Source: Lysobacter gummosus (GTDB lineage Bacteria > Pseudomonadota > Gammaproteobacteria > Xanthomonadales > Xanthomonadaceae). From it: a stretch of 64,000 bases of DNA. Made by a program: the position numbers and the translations under genes. Location of the stretch: the NCBI RefSeq assembly GCF_001442805.1, contig NZ_CP011131.1, positions 4,712,001 to 4,776,000 on the forward strand, in the 5' to 3' direction. Positions 19,383-27,496 of the stretch are shown piece by piece; the first letter of the stretch is position 1, and each line of letters begins with the position of its first letter. The notes below the pieces were generated by a model. The model was not told the DNA's origin. It made no database searches and saw only the letters and a list, made by a program, of their open reading frames with translations.

Positions 19383-19488
19383 GCGGCAGTTCCTTCATGG
19401 ACGAGTGGGCAGGAGCGACGATGGCCGACGGCCACCATCGCCAACCCACGTCGGCACAGAGGAAATGCGGGTTCGCCCAGGCTTTCAT
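19345..19488 (-). CDS. Candidate trp leader peptide (TrpL-like) upstream of trpE
   Basis: A 47-codon [13 protein letters not shown]...[12 protein letters not shown]..., has four Trp codons (positions 4, 16, 18, 19) and a WRWW cluster encoded by the same tggcgatggtggc string as the ORF ahead of trpG. The cluster lies inside a hairpin (gcgatggtggcc / ggccatcgtcgc, about 19417-19443). The stop at 19345 lies inside trpE, which starts at 19382, so the leader overlaps trpE by 38 nt in another frame. This could couple leader and trpE translation. No classical U-tract terminator is visible. Confidence 0.5.
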   Translation of the reverse strand: MKAWANPHFLCADVGWRWWPSAIVAPAHSSMKELPRDFARTLPATGC

Positions 19489-19529
19489 GGCGGTAACTGT
19501 AACTGCTTCGCGGGCGCGGCGCGACGGGG

Positions 19530-20516
19530 TCAGGCGACCGGATCGTCGGCCGCGGCGGTCGCACCGGCGGCGACGGCGGCGCGCGCGACCGCCGACAGCA
19601 GCGGACAGTCGGCCGGCAGGTGCATGCGCACGCGCGCCGGGATGCAGTCGATGCGGAAGTGATGCGACTGGACCGGTTCGCCGTCGAGATTGAGGGTCAG
19701 CGATTTCAGCGATTCGATCTCGACCCAGCGCAGTTGCGCGCGCGTGGCGACGCGGTCCAGCGCGGCGTGCTTGCCTTCGGTCAGCAAGGTGCGCGCGGTC
19801 GCGCCGACTTCGCCGGACAGATCCGGAACCACGGTCACATCGAGCAGGCCGTCGTCGATCAGGGCGTCCGGACACAGCACCTGGCCGCCGCCGGCCTGCT
19901 TGCCGTTGCCGATGCCCAGGGCGATGAACTCGCCTTCCCATTCGAAATCCTCGCCGTGCAGGCGCGCGCGGATCGGCTCGATCTTGCCGAGTTTGGAGAT
20001 GCCGGTGACCAGATAAGCCAGTCCTCCCAGCATCTTCTTCAACCCCGCATCGGTCTCGATCGTCACCTGCGTACCGAACCCGCCGCTGGCCAGATTGGCG
20101 GCCCAGTGCAGGCCATCGGGCGCCTGCAGCCGGATCAGGTCGATCGGCCGCGGCGGCTGGCGATGGATCAGATCCAGCGCCAGCGCCGGATCGGTGGGAA
20201 TCAGCGCGGCGCTGGCGAAATCGTTCGCGGTGCCGAGCGGCACCAGGCCGAGGCTGGGCAGCGCATCGGCCGCCTCATCGCGATGCGCCAGCGTGGTCGC
20301 CACTTCGCTGAGCGTGCCGTCGCCGCCGGCGGCGATGAGGGTGGTCACGCCGTCGGCGATGGCCTCGGCGACGTAGCGCTCGGCGTCGCCGCCTTCCCAG
20401 GTGACCCGCACATCGAGGACGACGCCGCGGTCGCGCAAGGCCGCGACCGCTTCGCGCAGGGTGTCGTCGCCGGCCGATTTGCCGTTGAGGATCAAACGCC
20501 AGCGCGGTGAGGTCAT
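19530..20516 (-). CDS. yegS: YegS-like lipid kinase (diacylglycerol kinase catalytic domain)
   Basis: A 328-aa soluble or peripheral lipid kinase of the DAGK-catalytic family. The nucleotide-binding motif [15 protein letters not shown] lies near residues 63-77, with [13 protein letters not shown] (the PLGTGND-type motif) and LDVTVVPDL later. Family members phosphorylate diacylglycerol or phosphatidylglycerol; the substrate here is inferred. It starts with [15 protein letters not shown], with the conserved NGK early. It is upstream of trpE on the same strand but separated by the leader region. Confidence 0.88.
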   Translation of the reverse strand: MTSPRWRLILNGKSAGDDTLREAVAALRDRGVVLDVRVTWEGGDAERYVAEAIADGVTTLIAAGGDGTLSEVATTLAHRDEAADALPSLGLVPLGTANDFASAALIPTDPALALDLIHRQPPRPIDLIRLQAPDGLHWAANLASGGFGTQVTIETDAGLKKMLGGLAYLVTGISKLGKIEPIRARLHGEDFEWEGEFIALGIGNGKQAGGGQVLCPDALIDDGLLDVTVVPDLSGEVGATARTLLTEGKHAALDRVATRAQLRWVEIESLKSLTLNLDGEPVQSHHFRIDCIPARVRMHLPADCPLLSAVARAAVAAGATAAADDPVA

Positions 20517-20739
20517 GAGTCGGCGATCCGTCGGTTATGCAGGGTTCGCGAGGCTAACAGCCGCCGTCGTCGGCGCAGGTGAATATACGAATGCGCAAAA
20601 TCTGTCACACATCTGTCATGGCCGATCCGGAGTATAGGAGGCCATATCAGGGACGACGGGCGGAGGCTGGATTGCCTCCAAATATTCCGGGACGCGGGCC
20701 GCAAGGTCCGCGTTCTTTGTTTTTGGCGACGGTTGCGCA

Positions 20740-20836
20740 AAACCCTTGTGGCAGGGCCTTCAGGCCCGAGGCTTTTCTTTCGGCTCACCGCGATCGGAAC
20801 GAAGCGCGCCGGGCCTGAAGGCCCTCGCACAAAACC
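20740..20836. repeat. Intergenic inverted repeat, family A copy 3
   Basis: Arms ttgtggcagggccttcaggcccg and cgggcctgaaggccctcgcacaa surround a loop of about 50 nt. The core is ggccttcaggcc instead of ggcttcagccc, with compensatory changes on both arms. It fills part of the 330-bp gap between yegS and the RraA gene (20517-20846); nothing else coding is seen there. Confidence 0.8.
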
Positions 20837-20846
20837 GCGGTTCGCC

Positions 20847-21320
20847 TCAGCGCAACCGCTCGTGCGCCAACACCACGCCATCCTCGTCCGCGCACAGCCA
20901 CTCGCCCGGATGGATCGTCACCCCACCGAATTCGACCTCGACATCGCGCAATCCCTGTCCGCGCTTGTCGGTCTTGCGCGGACAAGTGCCCAGCGCCTTG
21001 ACGCCCAGCTCCATCGCGCCGAGCGCGCCGCTGTCGCGGATCGCGCCGAACACGACCACCCCGGCCCAACCGTTCTCGACCGCCTTGGCCGCGAGCAGAT
21101 CGCCGAGCATCGCCCGCCGCAGCGAGCCGCCGCCGTCGATCACCAGCACCCGGCCGTTGCCGGCCTCGGCCACCGCCTCGCGGACCAGGGCGTTGTCTTC
21201 GTAGGCCTTGATGGTGCTGACGATGCCGTCGAAGGCGATGCGGCCGCCGTAGTCGCGCAGCGGCAGTTCGAGCACGCGCACTTGCGCTTCGTGGAGGTCG
21301 CACAGGTCGCAGGTGTTCAT
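20847..21320 (-). CDS. rraA: RraA-family protein (RNase E regulator or aldolase-like)
   Basis: A 157-aa RraA/HMG-aldolase-fold protein. Seen are MNTCDLCDLHEAQVRVLELPL, the sequence VIDGGGSLRRAMLGDLLAAKAVENGW (G-x-G-S-x-R-x-A-x-x-G type), VFGAIRDS, and VEFGGVTIHPGEWLCADEDGV. E. coli RraA inhibits RNase E. The R-x-D motif retained here as IRDS is also used by 4-hydroxy-4-methyl-2-oxoglutarate aldolases, so either role is possible. The start at 21320 avoids the repeat upstream. Confidence 0.88.
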   Translation of the reverse strand: MNTCDLCDLHEAQVRVLELPLRDYGGRIAFDGIVSTIKAYEDNALVREAVAEAGNGRVLVIDGGGSLRRAMLGDLLAAKAVENGWAGVVVFGAIRDSGALGAMELGVKALGTCPRKTDKRGQGLRDVEVEFGGVTIHPGEWLCADEDGVVLAHERLR

Positions 21321-21376
21321 GGGGTCGCTCCGGCGTCGCGGGAGATGTGGGGACGATGCCACGAGCAAGAGCAAGA

Positions 21377-21492
21377 GCGAATCCCCCCTGCCCCCCTTTT
21401 TCAAAGAGGGGGGAACAGCGCCGCTTCGGGAGCGAGCGATAGCGGCCGAAGGACTTCCCCCTTTGTTGAGGGGGATCGAGGGGGATTCGCTC
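21377..21492. repeat. GC-rich inverted repeat, family B copy 2
   Basis: gcgaatcccccctgcccccct...tttttcaaagagggggg faces ttccccctttgttgaggggg...gggggattcgc. It sits between rpe and the RraA gene. Confidence 0.75.
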
Positions 21493-21500
21493 TGCAGCGC

Positions 21501-22196
21501 TTACTTGCGCACCGCAGCCACCGCATCCTTCATCCGGCGCACGATCTCGTCATAACCGTGCTGATCCGCCCCCGGCGCATTGAAGATCGCCGAGCCCGCA
21601 ACGAAGGTATCGGCGCCAGCGGCGGCGATCTCGGCGATGTTGTCCGCCTTCACCCCGCCGTCGATCTCCAGTCGGATCGCGCGCCCGCTGTTGTCGATGC
21701 GCTCGCGCACGCGGCGCAGCTTGTCCAGCGCCGACGGGATGAAGCTCTGGCCGCCGAAGCCCGGGTTGACCGACATCAGCAGCACCAGATCCAGATCCTC
21801 CAGCACCCAGTCCAGCACTTCGATCGGCGTGGCCGGGTTCAACACCAGGCCCGCGCCGCAGCCGTGCGACTTGATCAGCTGGATGGTGCGATGCACGTGC
21901 AGGCTGGCTTCGGGATGGAAGCTGATGGTGCTGGCGCCGGCCTTGGCGAAGTCCGGGACGATGCGGTCGACCGGATCGACCATCAGGTGCACGTCGATCG
22001 GCGCGGTCACCCCGTGCTTGCGCAGCGCTTCGCAGACCAGCGGGCCGATGGTCAGGTTGGGCACGTAATGGTTGTCCATCACGTCGAAATGGACCCAGTC
22101 GGCGCCGGCCTTGAGCACGTTGTCCACTTCCTCGCCGAGCTTGGCGAAGTTGGCCGAAAGGATCGAAGGGGCGATGACGGTGGATTGCAGGGACAT
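21501..22196 (-). CDS. rpe: Ribulose-phosphate 3-epimerase
   Basis: A 231-aa TIM-barrel enzyme of the pentose phosphate pathway. Motifs include [77 protein letters not shown] and [12 protein letters not shown]. These carry the metal and catalytic His/Asp pairs (HFDVMD, DVHLM, IDGG). It is preceded by a 31-bp palindrome that separates it from the J-domain gene. Confidence 0.97.
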   Translation of the reverse strand: MSLQSTVIAPSILSANFAKLGEEVDNVLKAGADWVHFDVMDNHYVPNLTIGPLVCEALRKHGVTAPIDVHLMVDPVDRIVPDFAKAGASTISFHPEASLHVHRTIQLIKSHGCGAGLVLNPATPIEVLDWVLEDLDLVLLMSVNPGFGGQSFIPSALDKLRRVRERIDNSGRAIRLEIDGGVKADNIAEIAAAGADTFVAGSAIFNAPGADQHGYDEIVRRMKDAVAAVRK

Positions 22197-22240
22197 GGGG
22201 TCGGGCCGGACGGGACAGGCGGCTATTGTAAAAGCTCAGG

Positions 22241-22320
22241 AACGAGTGCAGAGGAGTGAGGAGTGAGTAAAAGCGCCGGTCGAGCGGCCTTTACTCACTC
22301 CTCACTCCTCTGCACTCGTT
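22241..22320. repeat. 31-bp perfect inverted repeat upstream of rpe
   Basis: Arms of 31 nt (22241-22271 and 22290-22320), starting aacgagtgcagaggagtgag, are perfectly complementary around an 18-nt loop agcgccggtcgagcggcc. Each arm itself contains tandem gaggagtgag units. It lies between the J-domain gene stop and the rpe start, both on the minus strand. It could be an attenuator or terminator-like structure, or a repeat insertion. Confidence 0.85.
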
Positions 22321-22329
22321 TCTGGCGCG

Positions 22330-22662
22330 TCAGCGCCTACGCAGGGTCTTGATGCGGTCGTAGGCGCGGTTGATCTCACGCGCCTTGGTCTCGGCCTGCT
22401 GGCGGATGTCGGGCGCGGCCTGGGCGACCCGGTCGGGGTGGTATTGCGCCATCAGCCGGCGGTAGGCCTGATCGACCTCGGCGTCGGTGGCCTCCAGGGT
22501 CAGGCCCAGCACCGCGTAGGGGTTGTCGCCGCGCAGCTTGAACCAGTCGGTGTCGAAGGCGTGGCCGATCAGCACCCCGATCACCGCGCCCAGGAACGGG
22601 TTGCCGCGCAGCAGGGCCGCGCCGGCGAAGAATCCCAGCAATTTGCCGTACCAACGCTTCAT
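22330..22662 (-). CDS. Membrane-anchored J-domain protein
   Basis: A 110-aa protein with an N-terminal membrane segment ([30 protein letters not shown]) and a C-terminal J domain from about residue 45. The J domain contains [20 protein letters not shown] with the HPD tripeptide that stimulates DnaK, and [14 protein letters not shown]. It resembles a DjlA lacking the central TerB-like region. The start at 22662 is used because the upstream frame is Pro/Arg-rich noncoding-like sequence. Confidence 0.85.
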   Translation of the reverse strand: MKRWYGKLLGFFAGAALLRGNPFLGAVIGVLIGHAFDTDWFKLRGDNPYAVLGLTLEATDAEVDQAYRRLMAQYHPDRVAQAAPDIRQQAETKAREINRAYDRIKTLRRR

Positions 22663-22912
22663 CGGGTCGCCGGCTGCCTCGTTTCCGGGCCGTCGCGGCC
22701 CGCCGGCGGCCATCTTAACCGGGGGCCGCCGCGGCCGGGCCGGCGCCCATCCGGGGCCGCCGGCGGGCGGGGGGCTACACATACCCCTCAGGCGGCGTAC
22801 ACTGCCCGGCCCCGTCGCGCACGCACGCGCGAGCCGGACGGCTCCCGGAGGCCGGCTTCAGACCTGTGCACCGCGATGGAGGGACTACGCACTGCCTTCA
22901 GGGGTCCCCACG

Positions 22913-23842
22913 TTGACGACCACACTGCTGCAATCCGAACTGCCCGGCCTGCCCTTGCGCCACCGCGGCAAAGTCCGCGATGTCTTCGATCTGCCCGCCG
23001 ACCGCCTGCCCGCGGGCGCCGCTCCCGGCGGCGACTGCCTGCTGATGGTCGCCACCGACCGGCTCAGCGCCTTCGACGTGGTCCTGCCCGACCCGATCCC
23101 GGGCAAGGGCGAGATGCTGTGCCAGATCAGCAATTTCTGGTTCGGCAAGACCGCGCACATCATCCCTAACCACCTCACCGGCATCGACGTCGCGGCGGTG
23201 CTGCCGCAGGGCGTGGACGCCGCGCTCTACGCCAAACGCGCGGTGGTGACCAAACGGCTCAAGCCGGTGGCGATCGAATGCATCGCCCGCGGCTACGTGA
23301 TCGGCAGCGGCTGGAAGGATTACCAGCGCACCGGCCGGATCAGCGGCATCGCCCTGCCCAGCGGCCTGCGCCAGGCCGAGAAGCTGGCCGAGCCGATCTT
23401 CACCCCCTCGACCAAGGCGGCGGTGGGCGATCACGACGAAAACATCGACTTCGACACCGCGGTGCGCACGGTCGGCGCCGAGTTGGCCGAAGCGGTGCGC
23501 GACGCGACCTTGCGGCTGTACCGTTTCGCCGCCGATTTCGCCGCCGAGCGCGGGATTCTTCTGGCCGACACCAAGTTCGAATTCGGCACCGACGCCGACG
23601 GCCGTCTGTACGTGATGGACGAGATGCTGACGCCGGATTCCTCGCGTTACTGGCCGGCCGACGAATATCAGGTCGGCACCAGCCCGCCGAGCTACGACAA
23701 GCAGTTCGTGCGCGACTATCTGGAGACGCTGGGCTGGGACAAGACCCCGCCGGGGCCGAATCTGCCGGCGGAAGTGATCGAGCGCACGCGGGCGAAGTAC
23801 GCCGAGGCCTTGCTGAAGTTGGCGGGGATTTCGGTGGATTGA
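22913..23842 (+). CDS. purC: Phosphoribosylaminoimidazole-succinocarboxamide synthase
   Basis: Purine pathway SAICAR synthetase, 309 aa. It has the xanthomonad-type N-terminus [79 protein letters not shown] and [13 protein letters not shown]. There is no in-frame ATG near the conserved start. TTG at 22913 gives a protein that begins exactly at the family N-terminus, so I use it as an unusual initiation codon. The 250-bp upstream region probably contains the promoter. Confidence 0.93.
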   Translation: MTTTLLQSELPGLPLRHRGKVRDVFDLPADRLPAGAAPGGDCLLMVATDRLSAFDVVLPDPIPGKGEMLCQISNFWFGKTAHIIPNHLTGIDVAAVLPQGVDAALYAKRAVVTKRLKPVAIECIARGYVIGSGWKDYQRTGRISGIALPSGLRQAEKLAEPIFTPSTKAAVGDHDENIDFDTAVRTVGAELAEAVRDATLRLYRFAADFAAERGILLADTKFEFGTDADGRLYVMDEMLTPDSSRYWPADEYQVGTSPPSYDKQFVRDYLETLGWDKTPPGPNLPAEVIERTRAKYAEALLKLAGISVD

Positions 23843-23897
23843 TTCGGGCGTTGGGTTCGAAGCGAAAGGGCCGCGGATGCGGCCTTTTTGTTGGGTG

Positions 23898-24060
23898 GAG
23901 CAAATCCCCCCTGCCCCCCTTTTTCAAAGGGAACCGATCGCCGCGAATCCTCATGGCATGCGGGAGGGGCGCTAATGCGCGGCGTCGATTTACCTACGCA
24001 GGCTTTGCGGCGTCAACTCGTCCCGTCCCTTTGAAAAAGGGGGGCAGGGGGGATTTGCTC
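23898..24060. repeat. GC-rich inverted repeat, family B copy 3
   Basis: caaatcccccctgccccccttttt and its exact reverse complement at 24037-24060 flank an internal segment of about 115 nt. It occupies half of the 350-bp gap between purC and the SMR gene (23843-24192). The rest shows no gene. Confidence 0.85.
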
Positions 24061-24192
24061 TTTAAGCCCGACTGTCGCCTGCTTTACAGACCCCGCCCAC
24101 CCAATACGCAACACTGCCCCGACGCCCTCCGCCACGCCTCCACGCCATGCGCGCTACCCTGCCCGCCTTACTCCACGCAGATCCGGGTGCGC

Positions 24193-24528
24193 ATGAACAT
24201 CGGCTACTTCTACCTGGCCATCGCCATCGCCGCCGAGGTCGTCGCCACCAGCGCGCTCAAGGCTTCGGACGGATTCACCAAAACCGGGCCGACGATCCTT
24301 GTCGCCGCCGGCTACGGGGTCGCGTTCTATTTCCTGTCGCTGGTGCTCAAGACCGTGCCGGTCGGCGTCGCCTACGCGGTGTGGTCGGGCGTGGGCATCG
24401 TGCTGATCGCCCTGATCGGCTGGCTGTTCATGAAACAGGCCCTGGATGCGGGCGCGCTGGCCGGCATCGGCCTGATCGTCGCCGGCGTCATCGTGATCCA
24501 GCTATTCTCGAAAGCGGCCGCGCACTAG
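24193..24528 (+). CDS. Small multidrug resistance (SMR/EmrE-type) transporter
   Basis: An 111-aa inner-membrane protein with four predicted TM helices. The essential proton/drug-binding Glu is in TM1 ([17 protein letters not shown], Glu15). The signature [17 protein letters not shown] in TM3 is typical of EmrE/Qac proteins. It should act as a dimeric H+-coupled exporter of cationic compounds. The ATG at 24193 gives the canonical MNIGYFYL N-terminus. Confidence 0.93.
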   Translation: MNIGYFYLAIAIAAEVVATSALKASDGFTKTGPTILVAAGYGVAFYFLSLVLKTVPVGVAYAVWSGVGIVLIALIGWLFMKQALDAGALAGIGLIVAGVIVIQLFSKAAAH

Positions 24529-24607
24529 CCGCACCACGCGCGCCCGTCGCGGACGCGCCAGCCACCGCGCGGGCCTCGCGCCCGTCACGCCTCACCGGGA
24601 GCCGAAC

Positions 24608-25102
24608 ATGAGCAGCCTCGCCCACGCCACCGAACACGACCGCCCGATCGACCGCTGGTTCGCCAGCTACTCCGGCGATCACCGCAACGGCACCAACCAG
24701 CTCATCCACGTGTTCGCCGTGCCGGCGATCCTGTGGAGCGTGATCGCGCTGCTGTGGTGCATCCCCGTGCCCGGCACCTGGTTCAAGCCGGGTATGTGGG
24801 CCGCCATGGCGATGTTCGCGGCGATGCTGTTCTACTACCGCGCCTCGCGCAAACTCGGCCTGGGCATGCTGGTGCAGTTCGCGGTGTTCACCCTGCTGAC
24901 CAATTGGATCGCCGCGAGCTTCGGCTTGAACGCGCTGCTGTGGCTGGCGATCGGCGTATTCGTGGTCGCCTGGATCGCGCAGTTCATCGGCCACAAGATC
25001 GAAGGCAAGAAACCCAGCTTCCTCACCGACCTGACCTATCTGCTGATCGGCCCGGCTTGGGTGCTGTCCAAGCTGTATCGCAAGCTGGGCTGGTCGTACT
25101 GA
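24608..25102 (+). CDS. Mpo1-like (DUF962) membrane protein
   Basis: A 164-aa protein of the DUF962/YGL010w family, with about four TM segments. Conserved His motifs are YSGDHRNGTNQLIHVFAVP near the N-terminus and WIAQFIGHKIEGKKPSFL near residue 135. The yeast member Mpo1 is an iron-dependent 2-hydroxy fatty acid alpha-oxidase, so a lipid dioxygenase role is plausible but not shown in bacteria here. It begins 79 nt after the SMR gene. Confidence 0.85.
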   Translation: MSSLAHATEHDRPIDRWFASYSGDHRNGTNQLIHVFAVPAILWSVIALLWCIPVPGTWFKPGMWAAMAMFAAMLFYYRASRKLGLGMLVQFAVFTLLTNWIAASFGLNALLWLAIGVFVVAWIAQFIGHKIEGKKPSFLTDLTYLLIGPAWVLSKLYRKLGWSY

Positions 25103-25115
25103 GGCGCGTTCGGCC

Positions 25116-25529
25116 TCAGTCGATCCGCGGCATCAGCCACCACCACGCAAGCAGCAGCTCCGCCCACAACAGCAGCACCGGCGCCAGCGACACCCACAGC
25201 GCGCGCGGCCACGGCAATTTGAGCCCGGCCGGATCGGGCAGATACAGGCGCACGCTCAGGCTGAGCGCGCACCACGACAACACCATCGCCAGGGCCAGAA
25301 ACGGCGCGCCACTGCCCACGGCGCTGCCGCGCGAGACCATCAGCGCGATCACCGCCAGCATCGCCCACACGATCAGCGCGAACACCACCGACCACAGCGC
25401 CGCGCCGAACGCAGGCCGCGCCCCGACCACGCGCGCGACCAGCGCGCGCAACAGCCACGCGCCCGGCGCCAACGCGGCCACCAGCGCCGCTATGCCCAGC
25501 AGCCACAACAGCGGCCCCGCAGACTGCAT
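25116..25529 (-). CDS. Small integral membrane protein, function unknown
   Basis: A 137-aa protein, strongly hydrophobic with about four TM helices (LLWLLGIAALVAALAPGAWL, WSVVFALIVWAMLAVIALMV, FLALAMVLSWCALSLSV, and a C-terminal segment near WAELLLAWWWLM). No domain is recognised. It converges with the Mpo1-like gene (13-bp gap) and is divergent from the EamA gene. A GTG at 25541 is an alternative start. Confidence 0.65.
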   Translation of the reverse strand: MQSAGPLLWLLGIAALVAALAPGAWLLRALVARVVGARPAFGAALWSVVFALIVWAMLAVIALMVSRGSAVGSGAPFLALAMVLSWCALSLSVRLYLPDPAGLKLPWPRALWVSLAPVLLLWAELLLAWWWLMPRID

Positions 25530-25620
25530 CGCATCCTTCACAATGATGATCCCACCGCGCTGTTCGCGTCCGTCCGCAAGGCGGCCACGATAGCCCACAC
25601 GACAGGCCAGCGACACCGTC

Positions 25621-26502
25621 ATGCCCGCCCGCGATCTGGTTCTGCTGATGCTCGTCGTCCTGTCGTGGGCGATCAATTTCCTGACCTCGGCGCTGGCGCT
25701 GCGCGAGATTCCGCCGTTCCTGTTCACCGCCGTGCGCTTCGCCCTGCTCGCGCTGCCGCTGGTGTTCTTCCTCAAGCGCCCGGCGCCGGGCCAGTGGCCG
25801 CGCCTGATCGCGGTGTGCCTGTGCATCGGCGTGCTGCATTTCGGCCTGAGCTTCAGCGCGCTCAAGGCCGCCGGCGATCTGTCCTCGCCGGCGATCGTGT
25901 TGCAAAGCTATGTGCCGATGACCGCGCTGCTGGCGTGGTGGCTGCTGGGCGAGCGTTTCGCCTGGCGCACTGGCGTTGCGATCGCGATCAGCTTCTGCGG
26001 CGTGCTGGTGCTGGGCTTCGACCCGCTGGTGCTGGACAAGCCGCTGGCGGTGGTGCTGATGCTGGTCTCGGCCGCGTTCCTGGCCCTGGGCACGGTGCTG
26101 ATGAAGGGCCTGCGCGGGCTCGACATGTTTTCCCAGCAAGGCTGGACCGCGCTGATCGCGGTGCCGCCGCTGCTGATCATCAGCCTGGTGCTGGAACCCG
26201 GCGGCGTGGGCGCGTTGCCGCAGATCAGCTGGGTGGCCTGGGCCGGCGCGATCTATGCCGCGTTCGTGTCCTCGCTGCTCGGCCACGGCCTGTACTACGT
26301 GCTGGTGCAGCGCCATCCGGTGGCGCAGGTGACGCCGTGGCTGCTGCTGGTGCCGGTGTTCGCGATCGCGCTCGGCATCGCGTTCTGGGGAGATCGGCCG
26401 GGGCCGAGCCTGTGGATCGGCGGTGCGATGGTGCTGGGCGGCGTGCTGATGATCGCGCTGCGCAATCTGGCCAAGGCGCGCGCGCTCAAGCAAGCCGCTT
26501 GA
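25621..26502 (+). CDS. EamA/DMT-superfamily transporter
   Basis: A 293-aa inner-membrane protein with ten predicted TM helices built as two EamA repeats of about 130 residues. Repeat 1 includes MLVVLSWAINFLTSALALREIPPFLFTAVRF, quoted here only as the region near residues 10-40; repeat 2 has LVSAAFLALGTVLMKGLRG. This is typical of RhaT/EamA exporters of amino acids or related metabolites. The substrate is unknown. Confidence 0.9.
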   Translation: MPARDLVLLMLVVLSWAINFLTSALALREIPPFLFTAVRFALLALPLVFFLKRPAPGQWPRLIAVCLCIGVLHFGLSFSALKAAGDLSSPAIVLQSYVPMTALLAWWLLGERFAWRTGVAIAISFCGVLVLGFDPLVLDKPLAVVLMLVSAAFLALGTVLMKGLRGLDMFSQQGWTALIAVPPLLIISLVLEPGGVGALPQISWVAWAGAIYAAFVSSLLGHGLYYVLVQRHPVAQVTPWLLLVPVFAIALGIAFWGDRPGPSLWIGGAMVLGGVLMIALRNLAKARALKQAA

Positions 26503-26508
26503 AGCTGT

Positions 26509-26600
26509 TGTTGTAGGAGGGCCTTCAGGCCCGGTGTTTTCGGCTCAGATCGCGATGATCGGAAACAAAAGCACCGGGCCTGAAGGCCCTCCCACAAAAG
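26509..26600. repeat. Intergenic inverted repeat, family A copy 4
   Basis: tgtaggagggccttcaggcccggtg and caccgggcctgaaggccctcccaca form the arms around a loop of about 40 nt. It lies between the convergent EamA and NAD-binding genes and may act as a bidirectional transcription end. Confidence 0.85.
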
Positions 26601-26625
26601 AGCCCTCTCGCACCGCCGCAGGCGC

Positions 26626-27492
26626 TTAGTCGCGCGGCGTCTCGAACATCTCCGCGCTCGGCTGAAAGCTGCGCGGCGCATACCCGAAATCGCGCCGCGC
26701 CGGCGCCGCGTCGAAGGTCATGTCGGTGCGCATGCGCCGCACCGCCGCTTCGCCCAGCCCGGTCGCGCGGCCGGCGGCCTGCGCGGCCACCAGCGCGAGG
26801 TTGAACAACGGCGACGGCAACTCGACCAGCTTCACCGGCGGACGCAGGCAGGCCAGCGTGCGTTCGACCATGTCGCGATAACTCAAGGTCTCGCCGCCCG
26901 GCACCGCGTAGGTGTTGCCGAAACTCGCCGGCGCGGTCAGCGCGGCGAAGGCGGCGTCGGCCAGATCGTCCACGTGCACCGGCTGACGCAGGCCGTTGGC
27001 GCCGCGCGGCAGCGGGAAATACTTCAGGCGCTTGGCGAGCTGGGCGATCCGGGTCAGGGTCGCGTCGCGGCCGGCGCCGTAGATCAGGGTCGGACGCAGC
27101 ACCGTGGCCGCGTCGCTGCGCGGTTGCGCGGCGGCGAACAAGGCCGCCTCGCCTTCGCGCAATTCGCCGGCCACGCGGCGCTCTTCCGCATCGGCCGAGC
27201 CGCGCTTGGTTTCCGCGCTGGTCGAGCCGAACGCGATCACCCGCGTGGCCTCGATTCCGGATTGCGCATACCACTGGGCGAACTTCAGCAGCGGGCCGCA
27301 GCTGAAGATCGCATCCACCCGCGGCGGCAATTCCGGCATCTGCGCAAGATCGCCCTGCAGCCAGTGCAGGCCGGGGCGATCGAATTGCTCGTGCCGCGAG
27401 ATCGCGGTCACCCGCCAGCCGGCGTGGGACAAACGCTGCAACAGCGGCAGGCCGATCTGGCCGCTGCCGCCGAACACCAAAGCATGTTTCAT
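26626..27492 (-). CDS. NAD(P)-binding epimerase/dehydratase-like protein
   Basis: A 288-aa extended-SDR-like protein. The N-terminal Rossmann motif is ALVFGGSGQIGLPLLQRL (G-x-x-G-x-x-G). Later segments include VIAFGSTSAETKRG and LRPTLIYGAGRDATLTRI, but the canonical YxxxK is not obvious, so a catalytic role is uncertain. Relatives include atypical SDR proteins (NmrA or complex I assembly type). It begins 4 nt after the nhaA stop and is probably cotranscribed with it. Confidence 0.8.
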   Translation of the reverse strand: MKHALVFGGSGQIGLPLLQRLSHAGWRVTAISRHEQFDRPGLHWLQGDLAQMPELPPRVDAIFSCGPLLKFAQWYAQSGIEATRVIAFGSTSAETKRGSADAEERRVAGELREGEAALFAAAQPRSDAATVLRPTLIYGAGRDATLTRIAQLAKRLKYFPLPRGANGLRQPVHVDDLADAAFAALTAPASFGNTYAVPGGETLSYRDMVERTLACLRPPVKLVELPSPLFNLALVAAQAAGRATGLGEAAVRRMRTDMTFDAAPARRDFGYAPRSFQPSAEMFETPRD

Positions 27493-27496
27493 GCAC

